Positions 9,600 through 19,564 of a stretch of DNA of 64,000 nucleotides are shown one piece after another (within the stretch, counting starts at the first letter, position 1; each line of letters starts with the position of its first letter). This stretch comes from Phymatolithon calcareum (Eukaryota > Rhodophyta > Florideophyceae > Hapalidiales), in assembly GCA_977006965.1 (NCBI GenBank), contig OZ345370.1:1922001-1986000 (forward strand), read 5' to 3'. The notes beneath the pieces are model-generated. The model was not told where the DNA came from. It made no database searches and saw nothing but the letters and a program-made list of their open reading frames with translations. Made by a program: the position numbers and the translations under genes.

Positions 9600-11675
9600 T
9601 TATTCAATTGGCCCAAGTTTCCTGAACCAAATTTCCGCCTCGCGTAGCGCGAAATCCACGTCGATCCGACCGCTCATGTCGTTAATGTACCGTAACAGAC
9701 TGTCAAACTCCCCGCTCGCCAGCGCCATGATCCGGTTCTTATGTGCGGACAACAATCCCACGGCGACGTACAGATGTAGATCGTCACCCCCGACATGTCT
9801 CGTCCACAGCACTTCCCAAAACCGCGACGTAGCTTGGTAAGCGAGTTCGCGTTTCAATCGCACCAGAATCCATCTGAAGCACGTGTAATACTCGGCGTCA
9901 GTCTCTTTGAAAAAGAGTGCCAGACCGGGCTCTGCCTTCTGCACCAATTTTCGAAGCCTTCCCAGTTGTTTATGTATCCCACTCTGGTCGACCCGAAAAT
10001 TGCACTCGCAACGCTGCATCAAGCCTTCGAAGCACCAGAACACCAACGCTTGGCGGTCCATCCCGATGTTATACAGGATTGGCGACAGAAAGTCCGACAT
10101 GCCCTGGCAGTATCTGATCTTCTTGTCGTACTCTGAGTAGATATTAAGAATATCGCCCATTGTCCTTGACGCATCACTGAGATCGTCCCCGTCTTCAGTG
10201 GCGTAAAATTCCACCGCCCGATCTGTGCGTGTAATGTCCTTCTCAATCTGCTCCTCGCAATGGAGATACACCGCCAATTTTTCACCAACCCTCTCCTCGC
10301 GACTCAACCTCGCCCCGCCTTCGGCCATACTCACTGATTCCGCCATTCGAGCTTTATCTCGCACCGCCTCCCATTCGCGTCGCATTTCGGCATATTTTGA
10401 CTCCTTCCGTGTGAGAATTTGCGCGCGTTCCTCCCGGGTTGAGTCCCATGCGAACAGTCCCAGCAGTAACGGCCACACATCTGCACGCAAGTCGGGCTCA
10501 ACGCCACCGGAGAATATCGCCTGTCGCATAGAGATCGGGTCTTTTAACCGGCCCTCATCGTCCATTGCACCCTCCCACACTGCACGGATGACCGCAATAC
10601 CGCGATCCCGCTCCAAGGTCAATCGCGGAGGTAGATGCCGCTCATCCTGCGAACTCGCGACAATTTCCGCATTAATGTCCATTGCCCGCCTCCGAGCACG
10701 CTCTTCTCTTTCTCGCCGCTCCAACACCTCGCGTCGTTTCCGGTCGTTAAACACGAGGGTAAGGTTTTCCTGCAAATCGCGCGTCACTTGCGTAACGCGC
10801 GCAAATTGCTCCAGCACCGACATGCCCTTGTCTTGCAATCCACGAGACCCTTCCCTACGCAACGGCGGCGGGCCAACATTGGCACCGCCGGTCGCACCAG
10901 AGTCATCCGTACTTTCGCTCAAATTCGACAGCGATCGATCGGCGCGTCTCATGCGCGGCGCGGTCTCGACGTAAAATAGCGCACCGGGGAGGAACGCGTC
11001 CGGGACGTGGTAGCGCTTCGAGTTTCGACTTAGCGCTTTAAGGAAGGCGCGCAGCACATCGGGTCCATTGACAAATTCCAGTGTGCCCCAATGTGCCCCG
11101 CCGCGCCGCTGAATGGCGACTGTGGGGCGAATTCCAGGGTCGTCCTTGACGCGGATTGTGAGAAAGTCGTCTAGGGGAAAACGGAGTTCTGCTCTGGTGG
11201 CATCGCTGGCCCGTTCGACGGTGGCAGCGGGTGGTGTCCTGTTTTCCGAATCTGCACCTAGCAACGGGGAGGTGACAGAGTCAAGTTCCGTCAAATCGGT
11301 GCTCGCATTGTTCACAACTTCTGCCGTGACAGTGGTGGCCACGCTTGACGCGAGGGCGTGTGGGACCGCGGCGCCGCGGGGCGTCCAAACGAAATCGACA
11401 TCAATGCTGTGGAAATCGCTAGGTCCGCCGCGATCGATCTCGATGATGCGGGCAGAACCTCTCCTGAATTCGACCTCCCCTTCTCGTTGCAAGCTCACAC
11501 TCAGAGAGTGGAAATGGACGTGTGGTTCCGGTGGTTGCCACCCGCTTGGAGCGGTATCAGGGGCATTTGAAGGTGACTCGAGTTCGGCTATAGTTCTATT
11601 TTCCGGCACGGTGTCGTCGGCAGAAGACAGGAGAAGCTCCCGCTCTTCGCGGGTGCCGTCGTCGACCGCGGCCAT
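9600..11675 (-). CDS. TBC-domain Rab GTPase-activating protein (TBC1D15/Gyp7-like)
   Basis: A single-exon frame of 691 codons from ATG 11675. The frame is open to an earlier ATG at 11804, but 11675 has a much better context (gctgccATGG). The TBC domain fills roughly the last 300 residues: VEPDLRADVWPLLLGLFAWD opens it, the arginine-finger motif IEKDITRTDR supplies Arg, and YCQGMSDFLSPILY supplies the catalytic Gln. FWCFEGLMQR and RFWEVLWTRH follow. Upstream is a region (VHFHSLSVSLQRE, LTIRVKDDPG, DVLRAFLKAL) resembling the N-terminal Rab-binding part of TBC1D15/TBC1D17/Gyp7, plus an Arg/Glu-rich helix (KRREVLERREREERARRRA) likely to be coiled coil. The protein should stimulate GTP hydrolysis by an endosomal/vacuolar Rab such as Rab7. 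Both catalytic residues are intact. Confidence 0.93.
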   Translation of the reverse strand: MAAVDDGTREERELLLSSADDTVPENRTIAELESPSNAPDTAPSGWQPPEPHVHFHSLSVSLQREGEVEFRRGSARIIEIDRGGPSDFHSIDVDFVWTPRGAAVPHALASSVATTVTAEVVNNASTDLTELDSVTSPLLGADSENRTPPAATVERASDATRAELRFPLDDFLTIRVKDDPGIRPTVAIQRRGGAHWGTLEFVNGPDVLRAFLKALSRNSKRYHVPDAFLPGALFYVETAPRMRRADRSLSNLSESTDDSGATGGANVGPPPLRREGSRGLQDKGMSVLEQFARVTQVTRDLQENLTLVFNDRKRREVLERREREERARRRAMDINAEIVASSQDERHLPPRLTLERDRGIAVIRAVWEGAMDDEGRLKDPISMRQAIFSGGVEPDLRADVWPLLLGLFAWDSTREERAQILTRKESKYAEMRREWEAVRDKARMAESVSMAEGGARLSREERVGEKLAVYLHCEEQIEKDITRTDRAVEFYATEDGDDLSDASRTMGDILNIYSEYDKKIRYCQGMSDFLSPILYNIGMDRQALVFWCFEGLMQRCECNFRVDQSGIHKQLGRLRKLVQKAEPGLALFFKETDAEYYTCFRWILVRLKRELAYQATSRFWEVLWTRHVGGDDLHLYVAVGLLSAHKNRIMALASGEFDSLLRYINDMSGRIDVDFALREAEIWFRKLGPIE

Positions 11676-12639
11676 GGCAGCCCTTTTTGGATTTGGAAAC
11701 CAAGCTGTGGGTTTGCCTGATGGGGACTCGTGACGCAATACAGACGCTTGGCTGTTGGAGCCAAATATGATCGGGTATTGAAATTTCTTCTCAGGTAATT
11801 TCATACGTCCAAAGAATACATAAAACGTTTTATATTTTTTCGAATTTTTTGATATTTGTATAAATGCCCCACATTCTGACGTTTATTATACGGGCAACGC
11901 TTCCTCTATTGCTACCCGCCTTTTACAGCACAGGAGAACCTAACATCCGTCGTAATCGTCTGAAAAAGTTTGGAGTCCTAGACCATCTTATCTCCTAGGC
12001 AGTCATCCTTGTCGAATTCACCCTAGCCTTTCCCGCTACTTGGTCATCATGCTTTCGTGGCCTTTGCTAAGCTCCTCCCATTTTGACACTAGAGCAGATC
12101 TTCTTCGCTTTCTACACAGTTGATATGGTCATGATGAGTAATTTTTGAATGCTGTAAAACATAAGCAATCCGAAAGGAAGTCCCAGATCGGCCATACCAC
12201 ATGTAGATTCGCAGAGTGGACGACTGGCGTCCCAGTCTTGTCTGCGCCGGAGCGCGTCGGGCAAGTCTCTCTACTTTCCTTGTCTAAACATAATGAGGAC
12301 CTTCGGGGAAATAACTGAAAGCTTGCGCATATCCAGAAGAATAACAGGTGCGTTGCTAATACCTGTACCTTACTGAATCTCCAAACGCCATGGCAGCGCT
12401 TCGCGCCATGGCTAAGCTTCCTAACTATTCTTACTATTGTCGATTAGACAAGGCGCAACGCATGTAATGGACAATTCTAGCTATATTTTCCCGAAGGTGC
12501 TAAATGTCGCGCCTTCGTGCTGGCGGCATTTACACCATTCCGAGTTTGGTTTTCGGGCTGGAGTATAAAGAGTCTCCATTTGACAACTCTTCAGAGTGTC
12601 TTCTGAATCTTTTTCTTCTTTATTGCTGTTTTATGAAGT
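11676..12639. other. TBC gene upstream region and scattered repeat scraps
   Basis: The promoter region of the TBC gene is expected here. At about 11870-11920 a stretch (GGGCAACGCTTCCTCTATTG) resembles sequences at 13120 and 28140 that adjoin LINE ends. At 12227-12280 a block (CCAGTCTTGTCTGCGCCGGA) is nearly identical to 34213-34232. No gene is recognisable. Confidence 0.5.
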
Positions 12640-14340
12640 TGTTCTAGAACAATTCCACATACTTACGGCTACAGTAGGCTATATCAGATACGAGTGGTAC
12701 TTGATGTCTCAATAGCTCAAAGCTGCACAAAGTGCAGACCTTCGGGAGCTTGACATCAATATCTCTACACAGCCTCGGGGAGCTTGAAATCAATAGCTCT
12801 ACACAGCCAATCTTCAGGCGCCATCCTTCAAAGGGATGACCGGGTTGAAACCATTTAGGATGCTGGTCATCTCGTTACCTTTTTTCATCTCCTTCTGCTC
12901 TGCCTCCCAGCTTCCTCGGGCGTTGCGGCACACCACTCAGAGCGGAATCCACGTAATAACAAACTAGAAGAGGGTGATAGTCTTGATGCCGGAGTACAGC
13001 TCTTGCCATTTCAAAAAACCCTGCAATGAAATGGGGAAAGTTTCCTGACTGAGCTCGTATCTCCTTCCTGCTTTTTTTACAATTCAAGTTTATTTAAAAG
13101 CCCCACAGACTTCCGAAGATATGGGCAAGGCTTCCTCTGATGTTACCTACCTTTGTGCAGCTCACAAAACATCCACCAGAATGGCAGACGAGAAAACTCA
13201 GGATTTAAGGTAATCCTATCTCAGTCCTCTACGGGGCTGTTGGTGCTTGCACTCGACCGCTTTTTTGCCTTGCCTTCTGCGCATCAATACAGGCCTTCTT
13301 CGTTCTCCATGCGTTCTATGAGTGTCTTGCTAAATAGCAAGAGCTCATCTAGCGCCTTTTCTGCTTCCAGTCTTTTTTTCCTTCGAGGTCGTACCCTGCT
13401 AGCGTGCGTTCAAGGGTCTACATATGCTCTCCGGCTCTGGTGACGAATTCTTCGGCCATACTTGTTGTTGACACCTGTGGGAATCTGCCGCAGGCATACT
13501 GCAGCGCGAGTTGCCTATGCTTCACCTTGGGGAACTAGAGGATTGCTGGCAACTCTTTTGTCTTGTCGTATGGAATCTTCCTTTTCCGCTTCGATTAGAG
13601 GCGGTCTCCTTCCATTACCAGAAACTTAGATCGAAATGTTTGCGACGACTGGTTTGTTTGGATATGCTTTACAGCTTCACCAAACGGCTCTCTGGTCTCC
13701 ATCGCGGCGATATATTTTCTTGTATACTGCCATTCATGGTTGCTTCCGCTTTCAGGCATTTCATTTGAATACATACGTTCTTTCGCATTGTTCCTTCTCA
13801 GCATTTTGAAGGCCAAGATTTCTCGTCGATGCGGGGCCGTCTGGATCCGGCACAGGAGGCGGAGCCTGTCCATCCTTCCTCGGGCCAGTGGCCGGAATAC
13901 TTGGTTGAAGAATGTTACTTCTACTTCCTCGGCGGCATTTTGTACGTCTTCTGTCCAGGGCGTTAAGTGCATTGCGTACTCCCAGCGTGGCTGTACTAGT
14001 GCCTTGTATATCTTACTACACTTCTGTATACTTAGCCCTATCTCCTTACTGTGACGCACAGGTGCACGGGGGTCGGGCCGGTTATTATAGCCAGTCTGTC
14101 TCATATCCGCTAAAATTCGAAAGATTTCTTCGAAATTCAACGACGGCGGGGTTGGGTTTGGCAAATCGAGCGTGCTGAGTTCTTTTTACGCAGAGTCCCA
14201 AGCCGGCGCGTTCGCGATCGCTCCCGTCATTTCCGTCGGGGTGTCGTCGAAATAAGCGCTTTGTGCAGCTTGGTCGCTGCGGCCACTTGCGCGGGCGCGA
14301 GCAAGGGTGTCCGCACTCGGAAACTTGTCTTGTGTCGTTA
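12640..14340 (-). repeat. Repeat family C: unassigned coding repeat, copy interrupted by a LINE
   Basis: On the minus strand this is collinear with 34790-35480 (+), except for 968 bp inserted at 13071-14038. The shared parts encode related peptides. From the first half: a TEMTGAIANA-type stretch, then PNPTPPSLNFEEIFRILADM here against PDPTPPSLDFQEILRI there, then APVRHSKE. From the second half: RKEIRAQSGNFPHFIAGFFE here against RKEPRVQSGIFPRYIAGFLE there, then MARAVLR, and later GHPFEGWRLKIGCV. Protein-level conservation between two degraded copies suggests an ancestral ORF of perhaps 250 residues or more. I recognise no domain. It is probably a transposon-borne or multicopy gene family. Confidence 0.65.
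13071..14038 (-). mobile_element. 5'-truncated LINE inserted in repeat C, 13-bp target duplication
   Basis: The element reads on the minus strand from 14038 (5' end) to an A-rich 3' tail at 13071 (tttaaataaacttgtaaaaaaag). It is flanked by TATCTCCTTACTG (14039-14051) and TATCTCCTTCCTG (13058-13070), a 13-bp target-site duplication with one mismatch. The uninterrupted copy of the host repeat (near 35058) carries this site once. The open frame down to 13595 encodes the region after the LINE reverse transcriptase palm (KIYKALVQPRWEYAMHLTPW, LRLLCRIQTA), aligning with LILPEWEYAIHLTP and MRVLCRLASP at 28640-28810. The catalytic part of the reverse transcriptase was lost by 5' truncation, as usual for target-primed reverse transcription. 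Confidence 0.85.
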
Positions 14341-15389
14341 TTTTGAATCTACTCTAGACCTGTGTTAACACGGAACGGAATCTCAAAGGGAGTCCACTTA
14401 GGCCACCTGTTCCCTGTCTTCTTGAGATTGCGTTTTCTAAAACTATGAATTGTGACATGAACATTCTCACAAAACTAAGTACAACTCTGAGAATTGTAGA
14501 CGAATCCTCTATATCAAAGAGCACAGCTCGAACTCGAGACGCCCGATTATCGTATAATGAGAAATAGACAAACGATACTTTTGCATAAGTAACTCAGTTT
14601 GAATCTGCAAACAGAATGAAATTGACTCCAGAGAAAAAACGCGGGTGTAGTGGTGTCGCTAGGAGCGTCACTCAAGCGGACATCACACGCAGACGAAGGA
14701 GTGGCCGCGAGGCCGGTTGATGTCCTCACTATTATTTCGTAGCGTTGGCATTGTGTTTGGTTCGGAGTGTGGATGTGACAGCTGTTGTTGTTTTGAATAG
14801 TAAGGGAGCAAGCAAATCTCAAGCAGAAAAATCGAAGTGATATTGTGTCGGGTGCGCATGGAAGTGCGAAAAGAAATACTCATGAGTGTAGACGAAGTGC
14901 AGGTTTTTATATAAAAGTTATCAACGCATCTGCAGACGCCCGGGGTAACTTTGCGAAGGAAATATGGCCACGGACAGGGTCTTTCTTCATTGAATGTATG
15001 CATGGTCGGGTGTGACGCTCTTTGATGGAGTACCAAAACCTACCTCTGGTCCATAATTGGGCCTCGAAGGGGCAAACATTCCACTCTACTGTCTCACGCG
15101 TAGTCGACGGGAAGTGGATCGGATGGCTTCGTGAACAAATGAGACACGCGGGAGACATAATCATAATGGGTGCGGAAAACAGAATCAGACAACAAATGGC
15201 AACCCTGGACCGCGGCTTGTCGAATTACGATCCCCAAGAAGAAGAACGATTGGCAGATAAGAAAGCACCAGGCGAACATTTGCTCTGAGCAGAAACATCA
15301 TCGAAGAAGTTCTGTGCTGAAGCCAGGAATAAGGGTATGAAAAAATGGGGTAAGAGCACTCAAAAATCCAGTCCATGCTAGGAGCCTCG
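14341..15389. other. Intergenic with repeat family F fragment
   Basis: At about 14900-15080 the sequence (INASADARGNFA ... CCAAAACCTACCTCTGGTCC) resembles 33895-34050, so a degraded dispersed repeat is present. An 88-codon frame at 15022-15288 (QMATLDRGLSNYDPQEEERL) continues from it and is probably the same element's coding remnant. Function is unknown. Confidence 0.45.
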
Positions 15390-15770
15390 TCAGAAGACCA
15401 AACATAAGACATACTCTACCGAAATGTTGGCATATCATCTAATTGGGGACTGTTCCCCTCTGGTGGCCGCTTTTCACACTGGACACAACTTGGATGAAAT
15501 GCCATACGAGTCGTATACGACCCAGTGTGCAAGATGTGTAAGTACCGACTGTAAGGAAGCAGTTGAACAGCTATTGCTACGCTGTGGTGGACGTTCTGCC
15601 TCCAGACGCAAATTTATTGGACGAGTAGGTACTAAGACCGTAGAGGAATTATGCCGTGAGAGACCCATAGACGTAGTCAAATTTCTGAACGATGAGAAAC
15701 TGTTTTCGAACAGCCTCAGTCGCTTACCATCTGCATGAACGCGCTTTCCGCAATAAAGAAAGAAAGAAAT
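15390..15770 (+). mobile_element. LINE 3'-end fragment (C-terminal CCHC-like motif)
   Basis: The frame 15424-15738 encodes the C-terminal end of the RNase-H-type LINE family: AAFHTGHNLDEMPYE, then CARCVSTDCKEAVEQLLLRC and RRKFIGRVGTKTVEELCRER. It aligns with FHHGHSEDEPLLFD and CKMCPHGVKEKVEHLILHC in the copy at 59386-60557. The tail is aataaagaaagaaagaaat, the GAAA-repeat 3' end of this family. A nearly identical stretch is inserted at 42676-42885 (-). Confidence 0.8.
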
Positions 15771-16080
15771 ATCGGCATCACCGGAGGCTGCTATGCTGCT
15801 TTGCTTCCAACATGACGATTTCATGTAGAGCGAATTTCGGGCATCCCTCTGTCCTAAATTGTCACCCAGTAGACGGACAAGACTAAGGTTCTTCCTGCAC
15901 AATGCATGGAGAAGGAAGAATAGGCTTTTCTTTTTCTTCACAATGGAGTGCAACCAGCGAACATCGTAATAAGGACAGATGGAAGCCACAGTCATTTGTC
16001 TGTGATCTGAATCATGGACAAAGCGTCTCAGTAAAGATGATAGTCGTTGTATCGCAACGCTAAAGCAACTCAACTCCGCT

Positions 16081-16965
16081 CACGACTTGGACCACCATGT
16101 ATCGAAACTGTTTGAGCCTCGACTGGGCAGCCCCCTGGATGTCCTTCTGGTCCATAACAGCGCGCTTTTCAACGCCTTCTATTCTTGTGCTACAAGGGGA
16201 AGTTGCGATCCTGGAAGGAGCTCTACCCACCGGAGCAGTAGGCTATTCATTCGACGTCGAGGCTTTTGCGGCTGTGTATGAGTTTCAGGCCGTATCAAAT
16301 TCACAGATATAGCGCCGAAGCACTGTGCGATGCTTCACAGGACAGCCAGTGTTACATTGACTCACTCAATACGCAACCGTGGATATTTGGTGTAATGATT
16401 TGGAAACTATAGAATCTTACAGAACAAATCATGTCAATCGATTTGCACATATAAGCTATTTGGATACCGAGGCACTGCGTCGTCCTGCAAAAATGAGGCC
16501 GATGACCAGGCCACGCAAACGGGAATTTTGGAATCAAGTCAGTTAGGGCATTAAGTGTTACTGCTCACTTTGGAAGTGACATGATCCATTATCCAACTGT
16601 TATACAGAAGTAAGCAGTGGTCATAACGCTACTCCCGGAAGATCTGCACAATTCCAAAGACGAGCCAAGGGAGACTCCACCAGCTCATTGCGGATTGTTT
16701 CCGCTTCCTACAGACTTTCACAATGGACACACTGACAAAACTCTGCCCTACGACCTGTTGTGCAATGTGTACCGCATGTAGAGCATCTGATGTCATGCCG
16801 TTCCAATAGGGCTGTTTCGCGGTGACAGGTATCGGAAGAGTACGACCCAAAACGGTAAACGATCTGTGCAGCGAGAAACCCATAGAGATACTCAAATTTT
16901 TGAAAAGAGCGAACATGTTTGATGGCAAATTGAGGCGTTAGTATAAATGACGTTTACAAAAAAGA
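16081..16965 (+). mobile_element. Heavily decayed LINE copy (RNase H to 3' tail)
   Basis: Fragments of the RNase H and C-terminal region survive in several frames: SFDVEAFAAVYEFQ (compare SFDAEAFAAVHAFQ at 59810), TVDIWCNDLETIES, a TTCACAATGGACACACTGAC block matching the FHHGH motif position, and VQRETHRDTQIFE before the tail gttTACAAAAAAGAAAGAAG. Frameshifts and stops are frequent, making this older than the copies at 26305 and 59386. Confidence 0.65.
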
Positions 16966-18036
16966 AAGAAGCAAGTACTGCGTACATTTCTGAAGGAAAG
17001 ATGGTTCGATGTCCTATTCCCTAGCAAGACTCGAATCATATAGAAAAAAAAGAATTCTGGGAGCTTGAATATTGAGCGCAAGTCGACTGTTTTCTTTAGG
17101 AAGCGAAAAAGAGAAACCAAGAAGAAAGGTAACGTAGTTCTCCATGCGAGATTGCGTTGCTCTTAATAAGCTAGAATTCTAGACAGGAAGAAAATACCGC
17201 TATTCCTCAAGGCGAGACATACTGTAACTTTTCAAAGGCGCCTTCTGAAAAGCAACAATTTACCACATGGATCGCAAAATTCTTCTTTTAAGGCCCGTTG
17301 CTGCATTTCAGGCGACTCTTGCGAAATTCCAGACGACATGTCGTTTTGAGACAGGCCGGGCGGTCCCATATCTCGAATTGAAAGAACGAGAGAGCCCCTG
17401 TAGTGCATGGCAGAGCGAGCAAGATAGGTCCACAAAGTCCAGCGCCGAACGGAGATGCGAACAGATGCAAACTGAAATGAAGCCGAAATGAACAAGAAGA
17501 AAAGAGCATAAGATGAGGATGCATGGTACAACGACGATAGCGCCAAGGGGAGAACTTAAAGGGGTCTATCTAATGAACCGTTACCAATGCGAGTACGAAG
17601 ACTGCCAGCCAAGGATGCTTACCTCCTTCATCGTACGAGACCGTTAGTCGTCGTATAAGTGCCACAAACGACGTCGGTGAGCGATGACAAGGAACTAATT
17701 ATCGAGGACGAGAAGCAATTGTAACTATCACTGGATAACATGCGAATCGGGGCTCTAAGCCGATGAAAGAGCTCTTATAGTAGCTTTAAGACAAACTCGC
17801 TTATCCACAATTGTACGAATTCTCATCCGATGTGATGCTCCTAGATGCGAACGCCAGTAGCACAGCGTCCAGTGCTCGCCCGTGGACTGCGTTAGAGGGG
17901 GGAGCACAGCGCACCACACGACAAGTAGCTGCTGATACATCACTTCGATGGCAATCGAAGATTGATGAGATCAGCCCGGGAATACCACACTGAGATTTCG
18001 GACTTAGTGCTCTTGGTAAGGCTTCAGAGTATATAT
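16966..18036. other. No gene recognised
   Basis: About 1.1 kb of mixed composition with short frames on both strands. No motif, RNA gene or repeat match to other parts of the window was noticed. Confidence 0.45.
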
Positions 18037-18046
18037 AAAATTATAT

Positions 18047-18980
18047 GAGGAAACTCACTACATGGCCACCAAAATTGGAAAAATTCACTACATGGCCATC
18101 TCTAGCCAAATCTACTACTCATCCGTTACGAGTACAACGGCGCTCTGTAAGCACATTGTCGTATTCATCTGCAACGCTCAATAGACAACACTCCCGCACT
18201 AACTCCGAAATCATAGAAAAGAAGGAGCTCGTGCTACAGGTAGGCGACTACGCTGGATCAAGCTTTATTGACGTTGTAAACCTCGTGATCTCCCACAAAA
18301 CGTCAATGGGCAAGGCCACCTCGTAGAGAAGGGAAACAAACAGCGCCTGACACTCATCTGCAGTCGGCGCACAGCTTGCACCTGCACTTTTGTACACTTC
18401 TAGGCGCTTGAAGCAGCATTGGGTGTCGTTTGACTCGTGGAACGAGCAATGGTTCAAGGACGTATGGACGTTGAGAACGTGGGCCAAACTGCATGCGTGC
18501 AGCATCACGCGTGTTGCAGTCACTGGAGACCAGCTCGTATAGGATTTTGGTGCCGTTTGACCTTGCGACTAAGCCTGGCCGCAAGCGCAAGAAGCCCTAC
18601 TTGCCGTCCGAAATGAGGGCCCGTCACTGCTCCTCGTGCCGAAACACTGGTCACTTTTCGCAGACATGCGGGAGACCCAACATACACAACGTCGTCGAGG
18701 CGAAATGAAAACACATCGACAAAGCGGCTCAGTCCATGATCATGGACCTTACCGCCTGCGATGATGGAGATGCTACTTGCCACGAGGATCTAAAGCGTAG
18801 AGAGTAGCGCGCGCAAAAATTTTTACTGTCCCATAGATTGCTTTGACAAACGGATGAGTAGTAGTTTTGGCTAGAGTGTGTTATGATAGTACGCTTGGCT
18901 AGGGGTGAGTAGTAGATTTGCTAGAGATGGCCATGTAGTGAATTTATCCAGTTTTTGGTGGCCATGTAGTGAATTTCCTC
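18047..18980 (+). mobile_element. Mutator-like element (MULE), 934 bp, with TIRs and 10-bp TSD
   Basis: The terminal inverted repeats are about 80 bp long and begin GAGGAAA(C/T)TCACTACATGG. The left one (18047-about 18128) carries ACTACATGGCCA twice and ends CTACTACTCATCCG; the right one (about 18850-18980) is its complement with an internal duplication of the CTACTACTCA part. The element is flanked by a perfect 10-bp direct repeat AAAATTATAT (18037-18046 and 18981-18990). Long TIRs with a 9-11-bp target duplication are characteristic of Mutator-like transposons, and the zinc-knuckle relic inside supports this. At 934 bp it is an internally deleted, non-autonomous derivative. Confidence 0.93.
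18493..18708 (+). pseudogene. C-terminal relic of a MULE transposase (zinc knuckle)
   Basis: This frame ends in a basic linker (PGRKRKKPYLPSEMRARH) followed by CSSCRNTGHFSQTC. A GRP/KKR-type linker and a CX2CX4HX4C zinc knuckle at the extreme C terminus are the usual end of MuDR/MULE transposases, after the SWIM finger. The DDE nuclease and SWIM domains are absent or unrecognisable upstream (18230-18490), so the gene is dead. Its position just inside the right TIR is where an intact transposase would end. Confidence 0.75.
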
Positions 18981-19141
18981 AAAATTATATTAATAGCACC
19001 TGAATCTGCGCTGTGTCATCCAATGGGATGTCGCTGATTTTCATCTGCACAGGATTGGTGGGAAAATTTTTAATTTTGTGTTTTTGTGTCGTCCGGCGCT
19101 CGAGAGGCGGACATATCTGCATTGCATTGCAGTCAACGTTG

Positions 19142-19564
19142 ATGCCTTCGCTTTCGTCGTACTGCACAGCGCGGGCGCCTCGCCTGCCGCCGTGCTGGAT
19201 GCTGTACTTCTCCTTCGCGTTAGGGGTTTCATTAGGTTTGCTGCTCAGCCGATTGCCGTCCTCCACCTCGCGAGCTGCAGATTCGGATGGCATTTGGCCG
19301 CTGCCCACTTTCGAATGGGCCGCACCCCACGAGTTGCGCACAGCACATGAGCCAACCAGACACGACGCACCAACTTTCCCCTGGGATCAGGATGAAACCA
19401 CGCACAATTGGGCCGTCGAACGGTGCGCGGCGGAGTCTGCTGCACATCCTCGATGCGCATATCTTGTGCGCAAGGATGGCGCGGTACCGCCTGAAGAGTT
19501 TCTCAAAACAGTCGAGGCGCAACTCGCGAATGCTGGCGTAAAGGCGGAGCTAATTTCTACGTGA
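19142..19564 (+). CDS. Membrane-anchored small protein of unknown function
   Basis: A 140-codon frame from ATG 19142; the frame is open to 19013, but the upstream part is AT-rich and unlike coding sequence. An alternative start at 19199 gives 121 residues beginning directly with a hydrophobic segment (MLYFSFALGVSLGLLLSRL) that would act as signal anchor. The rest is hydrophilic with Trp and Cys (WPLPTFEWAAP, NWAVERCAAESAAHPRCAYL) and ends in a short helix (EEFLKTVEAQLANAG). GC content is high like the other host genes here, which favours a real gene. It lies about 150 bp past the MULE. I recognise no family. Confidence 0.45.
   Translation: MPSLSSYCTARAPRLPPCWMLYFSFALGVSLGLLLSRLPSSTSRAADSDGIWPLPTFEWAAPHELRTAHEPTRHDAPTFPWDQDETTHNWAVERCAAESAAHPRCAYLVRKDGAVPPEEFLKTVEAQLANAGVKAELIST

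Noticed and set aside
9055-9840. 261-codon plus-strand frame across frataxin and the end of the TBC gene
   Set aside because: It is a shadow spanning two convergent genes; low-complexity Ser/Arg composition and no domain.
10225-10974. 249-codon frame antisense to the TBC gene
   Set aside because: Antisense shadow of a GC-rich coding region; Ser/Arg/Thr-rich and motif-free.
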